Shown in pieces: positions 48,914-58,376 of a DNA stretch of 64,000 bases (the stretch's first letter is position 1; the number at the start of each line of letters is the position of its first letter). The position numbers and the translations under genes are program-made. This stretch comes from Paulinella micropora (lineage: Eukaryota > Cercozoa > Imbricatea > Euglyphida), in the NCBI GenBank assembly GCA_009731375.1, contig BJOX01000264.1:584455-648454 (forward strand), given 5' to 3'. Under the pieces are notes generated by a model. That model was not told the DNA's origin, did no database searches, and saw nothing but the letters and a program-made list of their open reading frames with translations.

Positions 48914-49218
48914 CACCTGATCGGTACCTTACATACATATACACACCCTCTCAGACCTCAGATGCCCCTATGTTCCATGCAGGCGTCAAAAAGGCGAAGA
49001 CGGGAAACATGAAACCCAAGAACAAATAACCGTGGGTCGCCCAATGCGTCCACACCCGAGTCAACGACACGTGGTGCCTCGCCCTCGGGAGCGTTCTCTT
49101 GCTCCTGATGGGACAGATACGCCATGTGCTGGCCGGCAAACTAAGGCGCCCGCCATGGGGACAGCCGCAGAGCAGCCTACCGTAGTGGCTCCGACTCTTC
49201 TTTTCGGTCCCGGCCCAA

Positions 49219-49593
49219 TTGCCGACCGAAACTCTATATAGTCCCATAGAGGCTACGACCTCACCGATAGAGGATAGCGTTGAGACGAGGGATAAGGATA
49301 TAGTGATGGGTAGCGACGACAACCGTCGGGAGCGTGTACCGAACGAGCCGGACACGGTCGCTGACCTTACCATAGAGGTCGGTTTACCCAATCCCTTACC
49401 CAAAGACACCGTCGCAAAGGCGACGCCGGCTGTAGATCCTGACACGATCACATCAAGTATATGTGATGGGGGGCCACCCAATAAGCCCTCGGACCCTCGC
49501 GTAAGACGCGCGAGGCCTATCAGTGTCCGGCAGGTAGAGAAACCCGCTCCTTTTGTGAACAAGGTAAATAAAGTATATGCAGGGGCACGCTGA
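49219..49593 (+). CDS. Element 2 linker ORF, 124 aa
   Basis: Acidic, Pro/Thr-rich, disordered-looking frame just before the protease. No motif is seen. Probably part of a Gag-Pol linker. Confidence 0.3.
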   Translation: MPTETLYSPIEATTSPIEDSVETRDKDIVMGSDDNRRERVPNEPDTVADLTIEVGLPNPLPKDTVAKATPAVDPDTITSSICDGGPPNKPSDPRVRRARPISVRQVEKPAPFVNKVNKVYAGAR

Positions 49594-49745
49594 TATGATA
49601 TATACTCAGGGCCCTATTAGATCGGCGTACCAGTCTGACAAGGGGTACGGTCATTAGATCCGATGTCAATCATCCACGCATACCACGCTTCGACGACAAG
49701 GCTGTCCCATCACTGCCGGTCGGATACACCCCTTCACCTTTCCAA

Positions 49746-50395
49746 GTGGCAACCACTATGGTCCTACCCGCCACAAGGGGTGACAAAGCCATCGCCCCGG
49801 CGGTCATTCGCCAAATGGGTCTCACTCCATTGAACGACTCTGACCGACTCGGAGTGATGGCGCGATTACAAGCGCGACAGTTCGCCGAGACAGAGTTAAG
49901 ACAGGCATTGACAACCCGAGCCGAACCGGTAGACCTCCCACCGGCGGAGGCACGGGACATGAGCTACACCCGATTATACTGGAAAGGGCTCAATGGCTAC
50001 CTAGATACCGGAAATGATAGCATGGCCCAAATCACATTCGCGGGCAAACGTTTCATCTCAAAATGATGGATGCGCAGCTTATGCTGGGACAGGACATCAT
50101 CAAATATGGACGTGGAGGACATGAGTCTGAATTCTCGATCCTAAAATCGGAAACGGACCTCCCACGACGGCATCCATATGGCGGTAGGGCTCAGATCACA
50201 CTGATACCACCGGCCCCTCCATTACCCTATGATGGACACCTCGCCGAGCAATCTCGTCTTACCCCACAGGGTACGGCATGGGTGTACGCCAATGTATACA
50301 TCCCAGAGCCGGATGACAAGCCCCCCGACCCATGGGAGGACTTTGGAGAACTCGCGGCCAAGAGGGAAGCTCAGATCTTACTCCTGAAGCGTTAG
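49746..50395 (+). pseudogene. Element 2 retropepsin-like protease
   Basis: Frame 49746-50066 carries the active-site motif LDTG (50001-50012), followed by GNDSMAQITFAGKRF. Frame 50063-50395 continues with LMLGQDIIKYG, the usual second retropepsin motif (L-G-x-D). The two meet at an ATGA stop/start overlap (50063-50066), either an indel or a reinitiation site. Confidence 0.68.
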
Positions 50396-50518
50396 GAAGA
50401 CTCGTGGCATGGCTTCGACCAGCCGGGTCAACTGACCAAGGGGTTCCACCAATACGTACGAGTCAAAACGAGCCTGGTATATCATGCTTCCAAAAGGCTG
50501 ACGGAGGATGATGACGTC

Positions 50519-52094
50519 ATGTTAAAGCTGAAGCAATGGTACCAAGGCACAGATCCGATACAACCGGAAAGCTTGACGGCGGTGCCCAAAATACTATCCG
50601 ACCGCCTCGACCGGGGCGAAGACATCACAGTTATCCTTCCAATGCATCCCACCGTCATGTGGTGGAGAGATGTTTTGGATCGGGTGATCGATGATCCTAT
50701 TCCAATACCTAGCCGACAGTCCAAACCCCTTATGGCCTATACCTAGCCGACAGTCCAAACCCCTTATGGCCTTTCGCTTGGGGTCCGTTAAGGACGGGTT
50801 AGCATACCATACCAAGCTCATGACTCGCAAGGTCGATGACTTACGGGAAGCGGCATTTCAAATCTTCCCCAGCTTCTACCATAAGTCCGCGGCGAAACAA
50901 TATGCCGAAATGATCACCGATCTACAGGAGTTTGCCTCTTGGGACACTCAATCCTCCACGCGATACCCTGGACGGGACGCGAAGGACGAGGTTGAAGACC
51001 CGGACTCCATACTTGAGTACCCGGATGACCCACGGGACCAAAAACCCGTCGAGGATATCATTGACGAGGTCATGGCACGACAACAGGGGTCGCCAGACTT
51101 TGTTCGGGACCTCAAAGCCCAATTCCTGAAGAACAAAAAGCTGTTCGGCCCACTTGTCGCTGGCGGGGTGACCCATGCTGCCGCCAGGATAGAACGACAA
51201 GTCGGACAGACCATGTCCCGCCTCAAAGGATCGCGCCTCAGTTACAAAGAGGAACAGATCTGCGAGGAAATGGTGCAGGACATATTAGCCAAGCGACTGA
51301 TCGAGCCATTGTGGTCGGAATTCCGATCGCCGGTCAGACTGGCCCCAAAGCCGGATGGCAAACAGCGCTTGTGCATCAACTACACCAGGTTGAACAAGAT
51401 CATTAAGAGCGTCGAGGCCCCTATTCCTCGTATGCGAGATGGTCTTAACAAGCTTCGGCAGGCCAAATTCTTTACCAAACTCGACCTAAAGAACGGTTTC
51501 TGGAATATACCGCTCGAGGCGGAAAGCCGTCCGTTGACTGCCTTCGCTGTCGGGGGGAGACTGTACCAATGGACAGTCCTCCCGATGGGACTGAAGACAG
51601 CCCCGACAATATTTCAAGACTGTATGAACCAGGCTCTATCGGACCCGAAATATGGGGACGCCCAATTCATAGAGACCTATGGCCATACAAACCTATACAG
51701 CTTCTGTTATATTGACGACATTGTCATTTACTCCAATACGGAGGCGGAACACCTGGCTCATGTGTCAGATGTGTTGCGCCGCTTGGAGGCCTTCGGCCTG
51801 AAGCTGAACCTAGAGAAGTGCTCGTTCGCAAACGATCACATCGACTATCTAGGATACAGGGTACAGGGGGGCGAAATAGTGCTAAAGCCGAAGAATCTGA
51901 AGCGGGATGCCATTCGTTCCCTCCCGCGTCCTAACACACGCACAGCGCTACCCTCTTCCTCTGTATGGCACAAGTCTATTCCGAATTTATTCCCAACTTC
52001 CAAGACTTCGTCAAACCTCTGTGGGATTTCTGCTTTAAAGGTGACCCGTATGGGGAGTGGCCACCCGCGACCGAAGAGACGTATAACAAGTTGA
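50519..52094 (+). pseudogene. Element 2 pre-RT region and reverse transcriptase
   Basis: Frame 50519-50746 (MWWRDVLDRVIDDPIPIPSR) breaks at a 34-bp tandem duplication (about 50697-50769) and resumes one frame over to 52094. RT motifs: SPVRLAPKPDGKQRLCINY, TKLDLKNGFWNIPL, VLPMGLKTAPTIFQ, catalytic YIDDIVIYS (near 51709-51735) and LKLNLEKCSF. The frame is lost again near 51950, within the RT-RNase H connection. Confidence 0.9.
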
Positions 52095-52560
52095 AGGAAG
52101 CTTTAACAAGAGACCCTCTTACAGAGGGTGGGTCAGTCCTAATTCTACCCGATTTCGAAAAGCGCTTTGTACCCGCTACTGACGCATCCAAATACGCAGT
52201 CGGGGCGGTATCACAGCAATACGACTCCGCTCACAGCAACTCCTACCAATCATGTTCGTCAGCAAAAAGCTGACACCCGAACAGGTGAACTACTGCACAC
52301 GGCAACGTGAAGCGTTGGCGATAGTGTGGGCGTTCAGCCGGCTGCGAGAGTACTTGTAGGGCGCACCGAATATACTAGTCCAAAACCGACCATGCCAACC
52401 TGAGATGGCTCATTGACAAGGAACATACGGGCCGACTAGCGAGATGGCAGTCGGAATTAGCCTTGTATGATTTCACCATCGAGTACATCAAAGGCAAGGA
52501 AAACACGGTCCCGGACAGCCTTTCCCGAATGCCGAGAGTCAAAGGCTCCATCGGGGACGG
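51965..52560 (+). pseudogene. Element 2 RNase H
   Basis: Across three frames: ATDASKYAVGAV (first Asp), TRQREALAIVWAFSRLREYL followed by TAG at 52357-52359, TDHANLRWL, then RWQSELALYDFTIEYIKGKE and NTVPDSLSR. This is the Ty3/gypsy RNase H pattern including its C-terminal signature. There are frame shifts near 52235 and 52385. Confidence 0.85.
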
Positions 52561-53019
52561 ACTTGACCGGTTCGTCATTGCACACACCAACGGCATGCCT
52601 TGTCGGGTGGACTGGCAACGATGACTGGTTGGCCAGCGAACACACGCCGGGTTTCACAGACACACTGCCTGCGGGTATGGCATATATAGCCACCAGCGCC
52701 ATCAGCTGGCAACCGGGATATAAGACGGTCGGATACCCAAGAGCAGCTGCTGGAAAACCTCGAGTCTATCCGCCGTGTATGCTGCGCTAAGCACGACGCG
52801 GAAGACTGGCGGGATCTCCTTGAGGAGATTGATACGCAGTCAGACATTCTCAGCGAAGGGGATACACTCCATGAACGCGTTCTTTTCCAATAAGAATCAG
52901 TCGTTCTGGGTGCCGAAGAATGTTCACCCGTCCAGGTCTGCTACCATCGCAGCCGCGACCCAAACGCAACATACCCAGGACAAATCGGCCTGGTCACCAG
53001 CGCCCTACAGCTGGATGAC
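52561..53019 (+). other. Element 2 RNase H-integrase connection
   Basis: No continuous frame or motif can be followed. It is probably a degraded linker. Confidence 0.5.
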
Positions 53020-54176
53020 ATGGACATGACCTTGGCCAGCCCTGCGGTTTTTAGTCAGTTAGCCAGGGATTCGAAGGAATGGGGCCCCTTTATATCTCAC
53101 GCCATGGATGCCCAAAAGCATCCCGAGACAAGGGAGATCCACCTCCAAAAAAAGACCATGACATGGCACCATGATCTCCTATGGTACAAGGGGTCCGGAG
53201 GCAAGTGGGAAAAGACGCCGTCCAACTGGACGCTGTGGGTCCTCCACAGCTTCGAAAGGCGATCTTAACCGCTACCCATCGCTCCGCCTTAAACTCCCAC
53301 CTAGGAAGGGACAAAATGTCGTGGTTCATTTCACGGAAATTTTCAAATTGGTGGCATGGCATGCAAAAGGCCATATCCGAAACAGTGGATACGTGTGAAC
53401 ACTGCAAGCAAATCATATCTCCGCACCCAAACTCTCAGAGGGGCCTGTACGGCGAATACAAGCTTACAGAAGACCTCTTTGAGACCTTACACATAGACTT
53501 CGTGGGCCCACTACCACGAGCAGAACAGCATAACTACTGGTACATCCTGACCGCCATCGACCGCTTTTTGAACTACGTGTTCGCGGCTCCGGTCAAGGAG
53601 AAGGACGCAGCATCGACATGCGAGGCCTTGATCGATCACGTCTTTTGGTACACGGGAGTGCCCAAGAACGTATACAGCGATAGGGGCTCAGAGTTCACTA
53701 ATGAGCTCTCAGCACAGCTGTCTGCAGCGTGGGGATTTAAATGGAAGTATGTCACGGCATACTCGCCAGAGAGCAACAGCAAAATAGAGAGGGTCCATAG
53801 GCCACTCAAAGCCGCCCTTCATCAACACTGCCGTGATAACCAACACATCTGGCATAAGGCACTTCCGTCCTTTGTGTTCTCCATGAACAACACGGGCAGC
53901 CGCTCGAAAGCGTTGGGTGGGAAGACCACTGGCGCCTCCCCAAACTTGCTCGTGTACGGCCGCCATTTACGTATTCCGGAAGATATGGTGCTCCCGCACC
54001 GCCCGGAAGGCGGATTCCTAGAACACGAAGAGCTCTTCGCATGTCGCCTAAGGGTGATGGCGGAAGCTCGACATTATGTGGCCAAGGCCCGAGAGGCTGA
54101 AGAGGCCAGCCGCCAAAACCAGAACACACATCCAAGGTCAAGTACGAATCGGGAGAGTACCATGCGGGGGACCTAG
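53020..54176 (+). pseudogene. Element 2 integrase
   Basis: Frame 53020-53268 (up to LLWYKG) shifts near 53225 to frame 53181-54176. Zinc-binding HHCC region: THRSALNSHLGRDK ... CEHCKQ. Catalytic core: LHIDFVGPLP (D), VYSDRGSEFTN (D), then exactly 35 residues to the Glu of SKIERVHR, a D,D35E triad. The core (about 53470-53815) is uninterrupted. Confidence 0.93.
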
Positions 54177-55131
54177 TATTTCTATACGTCCCGCAGGTCC
54201 CCACTTGGTCAGTGTGAAGCTCCTCCCTATGTGGCAGCTGCAGGGACCCTACACCGTGTTGGAACAAGTAGGGGCTCTGACCTACCGCATACAGGATAAA
54301 GGCAAGACACTGGTGGTCCATGTCCGACGCTTAATGCGCTTTAACCCCATGCTCGACCGAAACGAGACAATGGCGGATGCTATCCAAAAGCTGAACGTGA
54401 GCTTGCGTGCCCCGCCTGAGCGCCGTGATAAGACGGCCGAGGCGAAGGATAATCCCGATCAGCCGATCCCGGCCGCGGAGAATAACGCAGCATCAGCGCC
54501 CAGCCAAGAGGGTATGGACGTCGACCAAGATGACGGATCCTCCCCGGCAGTCATAGCTCCGCGGCCGGATATCCATCCGCAGACCGAACAGGAGGAAAAA
54601 TCGGACATCGCCCCTCAGCGCCCACCGGGTGAGTCCAAGCTGAAGAAAGGCGAAGACGTTAAGGCCATACAGTGGCACGTGGGTAAAATATATATTTTCC
54701 GTCCACCGACGGCCCACGTAGGCGACGATTGCCTAAACGACTTCTTCCTAATGAAAGCCAAGGAATGGGAACCGAAGGTCCGCGCCACCAGGACGAACAA
54801 AGCGACCTCGGCCGAACCGCCCATCCTACAGTTTTATCGGTCACACCAAGCCCTTGACGATCCTGAATCCCGAATCTTCTACCCGGTGTATTGGGACGGG
54901 AAAAACGTAGAAACGTTCTGGAAGGGCATTACGGATAAATTGCCCGGATACATTGCCCTGGCAGATCCAAGTATGGCCGCGCATGGTGCTAGATTACCCA
55001 TTCGACCTCCAACATGGCCGAATCCCAATACGGGTAAGGGACGAGATAGCCGCCGAAGGCATCTCTACCGGTCTCATAGGGGCACCAGCACCGGGAAAAT
55101 ACAAACCCGGCCGACTAGGCTAAGCTGCTAA
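54130..55131 (+). pseudogene. Element 2 integrase C-terminus (GPY/F) and long extension
   Basis: After the core, one frame reads YHAGDLVFLYVPQV and another reads LQGPYTVLEQVGALTYRIQ ... LVVHVRRLMRFNP, the GPY/F module. The latter frame stays open to TAA at 55131, adding about 250 residues: an acidic disordered stretch, then a folded-looking domain with IQWHVGKIYIF, LNDFFLMKAKEWEP and RIFYPVYWDG. It is not a chromodomain I recognise. A chromatin-reader-like role is speculation. Confidence 0.7.
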
Positions 55132-55174
55132 ATCCAAACGAGCTCGAAAGTAGTCGAGGTGATGATCGATGAAA

Positions 55175-55784
55175 TGCATAGCCAAACACGGGTAGTATAG
55201 GGGTACCGAGCCAAACCGCACCGAGCGGAAGCCTAGCCACTGCCATACTAGCGACACACCCGAAGATACCTCTGTCTTGTTTAAAATACTACCTAAGTCC
55301 GCTCTTCCACGGGAAAGAGGGGATTGGACCTAACGTGATGTAACAAACGGGAAAAGTGACCCTGCCCCGCCCTCCGTGGGGTGCGACGGCCCTGAAGGTA
55401 TCTTGACGGGTCGGTAGTTGGTGTTACTACCATAGGTCGGAATAATTTCTGGCTAGCTCAACCTGGCCATTGCACATCACTGCATAGCAAACACGGGTAG
55501 TATAGGGGTACCGAGCCAAACCGCACCGAGCGGAAACCTAGCCACTGCCATACTAGCGACACACCCGAAGATACCTCTGTCTTGTTTAAAATACTACCTA
55601 AGTCCGCTCTTCCACGGGAAAGAGGGGATTGGACCTAACGTGATGTAACAAACGGGAAAAGTGACCCTGCCCCGCCCTCCGTGGGGTGCGACGGCCCTGA
55701 AGGTATCTTGACGGGTCGGTAGTTGGTGTTACTACCATAGGTCGGAATAATTTCTGGCTAGCTCAACCTGGCCATTGCACATCA
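55175..55784. repeat. 305-bp TG...CA unit in tandem
   Basis: Units 55175-55479 and 55481-55784 are nearly identical (one indel and one G/A change seen), separated by one base. Each begins TGCATAGC and ends GCACATCA, so each has LTR-like TG...CA termini. No matching copy was found upstream of element 2. Confidence 0.88.
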
Positions 55785-56184
55785 CACTCGCCTCCTCCCG
55801 AGTTGCTAGCCCGCCTCCCGCGGCTCTGGTATGTGTAGGGTGTGATAAATTATTCTCCACAGAACGTTACGTCATTTATGTCACGTCCTCCCTATCTTGT
55901 TGTTTGGGTGGAAGGTTGAAAAACACCAAGAGCCATAAGCATATATACTTCATTCATGCACTTAAGTGTCCCTATTCCTAGACAGCCCAATTCATATATA
56001 ATCCCGAGGCATTCAGTACGGACAGGCGAAGGGATCCAAGGGCTCACGTCGCACCCAAATCCCCCTGTTGACATGTACATAAGTAAGCAAGTGTGCAAAG
56101 ACGACAAACATCCCATAATGCACAGCAAACACACTTGCCTTGCTCATAATTTTGGCTCACAGATATACCGACAATCAAGCCTTT
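55785..56184. other. Spacer before the downstream ORFs
   Basis: No gene is recognised. Alternate frames here are short. Confidence 0.4.
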
Positions 56185-57369
56185 ATGCCACCTTTAGGCA
56201 TGCAAACAGCGCTGGAGCAGTACCTAGCGTTCCTATTAGCGTGCGTGGCGTCGGTGTGCGTTATCGCGGTGGTACACTTGCTAATGCAAGTCATCTCGGT
56301 CGACAAGGGGAAAGCATCGGACCAGAGGCAAGAAGGCCAGCCGATAGCAGGGGCGCCGCCGGAGGCCAAACAACCGTCTGGGTCCGATTTACCTATGTCG
56401 GAGAGCCCCAGGTTCGCCACTCCACCACACAAACGACACAAAACAGCACACTCGGATTCCAAGGGGGCCGGGATCATTCCGGAGGGACCCGCCCAACCCC
56501 GACCGAGCCCTACTTCACCTAGAACTCCACTCAGCACTCTTTCCGATCACTCGAACACCGAGCTTACCCACATGAGCCCGGAGGGAGCCGCAACGCCGGC
56601 TAGTGTTGCGCGCACACCTTCCTCACCTCCGACGGATGAGGACGTCGGCCCAGAGGGTATCCTTCAACAACCATGGGTTGACCCGGAACCATGGCGCGTA
56701 CCGGACGAGTTCGATCAATCCAACACCGATTACGAGTCGGGTGAGGACAGTGATGCTGCAGCTGAAGTCATGGCGCGCAACCGAGCTAAGCGACGCTTAA
56801 AGGCTCGCCGTGAATATTGGCGGCGGTTCGGGTGCAAGGATAAAACCGAGCCCGACAAATACAGCGACGGGTTAACCCGGTCGAGGAGGAAAAACCCGTC
56901 CCCGCGCCTTACAACTTGGATTATCAACACCATCGCTGCCCACCACCCGAACAACCCCGACACTGGGGCAGGGAAGAGGAATTTGTGGCATACTTCCACA
57001 AAAAGGATGATATCCCGTACGTATACGGCCCTCGACCGGCCAGTATACTGTCATGGGAATAAACCGGTAGGCCAGAAAATCTACCACGTCATCCGATGGG
57101 AATCCAAATCAGGGGTACTCAAATCAGTGCCCTCCCACGGCAGCCATAACTGTGGACACAAGTGGATTCTTGACCCCGACCTATACATGTCGCCAGAGCG
57201 ATGGGGACCACATATGTGTCTGGAGCACAAATCCTATGAGAGGGAACGACCATGGCAGTACCCAGTTACTAGATCGTGGGAAGTTCCTCAGGGCCCGCCA
57301 ACCTGGCCCGAAAATCCACTCCCACACGTGGTACCTACACACCCATTCCGAGGGATCCTACATCACTGA
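56185..57369 (+). CDS. ORF with transmembrane helix downstream of element 2
   Basis: From ATG 56185, 394 residues. A hydrophobic segment near residues 13-35 (YLAFLLACVASVCVIAVVHL) is a likely signal-anchor. Then a Pro/Ser-rich, acidic linker, a basic segment (RNRAKRRLKARREYWRR) and a Cys/His/Trp-containing C-terminal half. I recognise no family. Its position after pol would suit an env-like third ORF, but a short linker and no glycoprotein hallmarks argue for caution. The stop TGA is 2 nt before the next ATG. Confidence 0.5.
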   Translation: MPPLGMQTALEQYLAFLLACVASVCVIAVVHLLMQVISVDKGKASDQRQEGQPIAGAPPEAKQPSGSDLPMSESPRFATPPHKRHKTAHSDSKGAGIIPEGPAQPRPSPTSPRTPLSTLSDHSNTELTHMSPEGAATPASVARTPSSPPTDEDVGPEGILQQPWVDPEPWRVPDEFDQSNTDYESGEDSDAAAEVMARNRAKRRLKARREYWRRFGCKDKTEPDKYSDGLTRSRRKNPSPRLTTWIINTIAAHHPNNPDTGAGKRNLWHTSTKRMISRTYTALDRPVYCHGNKPVGQKIYHVIRWESKSGVLKSVPSHGSHNCGHKWILDPDLYMSPERWGPHMCLEHKSYERERPWQYPVTRSWEVPQGPPTWPENPLPHVVPTHPFRGILHH

Positions 57370-57371
57370 CC

Positions 57372-57710
57372 ATGGAGCAGTGGGCGTTGACTCGGACCAT
57401 CACAGGCTGGGCTAGCTTGTCCGATCAACAAAGGGCGTATGTGCTCCGATTTTATAGCATCAAAGCGCTGCCCAAGCAGCTCTTGGAACCCTACGAGCTT
57501 CGAAGGCTCCGATGGTCACAATTGGACATCAGTGCCAACTACCGACTCCTGGAGAGAGCGGGCCTACCCCTCCCGGACGAGGTTCGGGCATATCGGGCCT
57601 ATCACGTCCGAAAGGGCCGCGATCTCCCATTCAATCTGTCGGCGGAAGGTGACGAGTTGCGCCAAATCAAGGAGGCCCTTGGAGTGCCCCTTGAGGAGAG
57701 TGCACAATAA
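57372..57710 (+). CDS. Unknown ORF, 112 aa
   Basis: ATG 57372 follows the preceding stop by two bases. Helical, charged sequence (YVLRFYSIKALPKQLLEPYE, LRRLRWSQLDISANYRLLER). No family recognised. The tight spacing suggests either coupled ORFs or one gene split by an indel. Confidence 0.4.
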   Translation: MEQWALTRTITGWASLSDQQRAYVLRFYSIKALPKQLLEPYELRRLRWSQLDISANYRLLERAGLPLPDEVRAYRAYHVRKGRDLPFNLSAEGDELRQIKEALGVPLEESAQ

Positions 57711-57864
57711 CCGTCCCCTACCCCCTGCCTATCAGATAGTGGCGTCACATATATTTCACCCTCGCCTCCCTACCTATCGCCCCCAGCCACCCACAATCCC
57801 CGACCGATTTCAGGGAGCGGCAGGGTTACGACAAAGACATTATCTCCGTTTTCAACAAGAACAC

Positions 57865-58376
57865 ATGGCGGTATGGCTCATAGCCGTTCGCTATCGTCTG
57901 TTCCGAAACGGCCATGGATACCTACTCAATGTCTTGCTTGACCGCGACAACGCCCGCCCAACCGACCCTCAACGCCTCCAATCCTGGGCGGAGAGGTGGG
58001 CTCGAAACTTCCGTTATCACGCTCGTCCAGAGTGAGACAGCGCGGTGCAAGACGAAGAGTTCAGATGGCACAAAGCTACAAAGCCATTGGACTATATATA
58101 CCACTCTCGACACTGTTACCCACGGTGGGAGCAAGTGTACGAATATAAACTCGGGGACATAATGCTACGGCTATACCCTGAGTACGACCAACCACGGTCG
58201 TCGATCTGACCGTTCGAACTATCCGACGACGAACGGCAGACGATCCGCATCCAACTCGATCACGAGCGCGACGACCCACCCTTCAACCAATCAGAGGGGC
58301 GGTACCGCTCATCCTCCCAGTCCAGCACAGAGGACGATTTCATCCGATACGTGGAGGCAGAGAGAGATGAGTTTTG
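57865..58376 (+). pseudogene. Unknown ORF with two in-frame TGA codons
   Basis: Begins MAVWLIAVRYRLFRNGHGYL. TGA at 58033-58035 is TGG in the second copy (60879-60881). A second TGA (58207-58209) is present in both copies. The frame then remains open and acidic (DDFIRYVEAERDEF) to 58376. Read-through composition suggests a recently broken coding sequence. No family is recognised. Confidence 0.45.

Larger units (their letters stand above)
46509..55131 (+). mobile_element. Ty3/gypsy-type element 2, near full-length but frameshifted
   Basis: Plus strand, in order: gag-like ORFs, retropepsin, pre-RT region, RT, RNase H, integrase, GPY/F module and a C-terminal extension. This is the Ty3/gypsy (Metaviridae) domain order, with integrase after RNase H. 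At least six frame breaks and one TAG make it inactive. Start and end are approximate because no LTR pair is recognised. Confidence 0.87.

Noticed and set aside
37230-58376. Alternative genetic code reading TAG or TGA as sense
   Set aside because: The stops occur in decaying elements with frameshifts, and LCB2 has no internal stops and appears to terminate at TGA. Kept only as a check.
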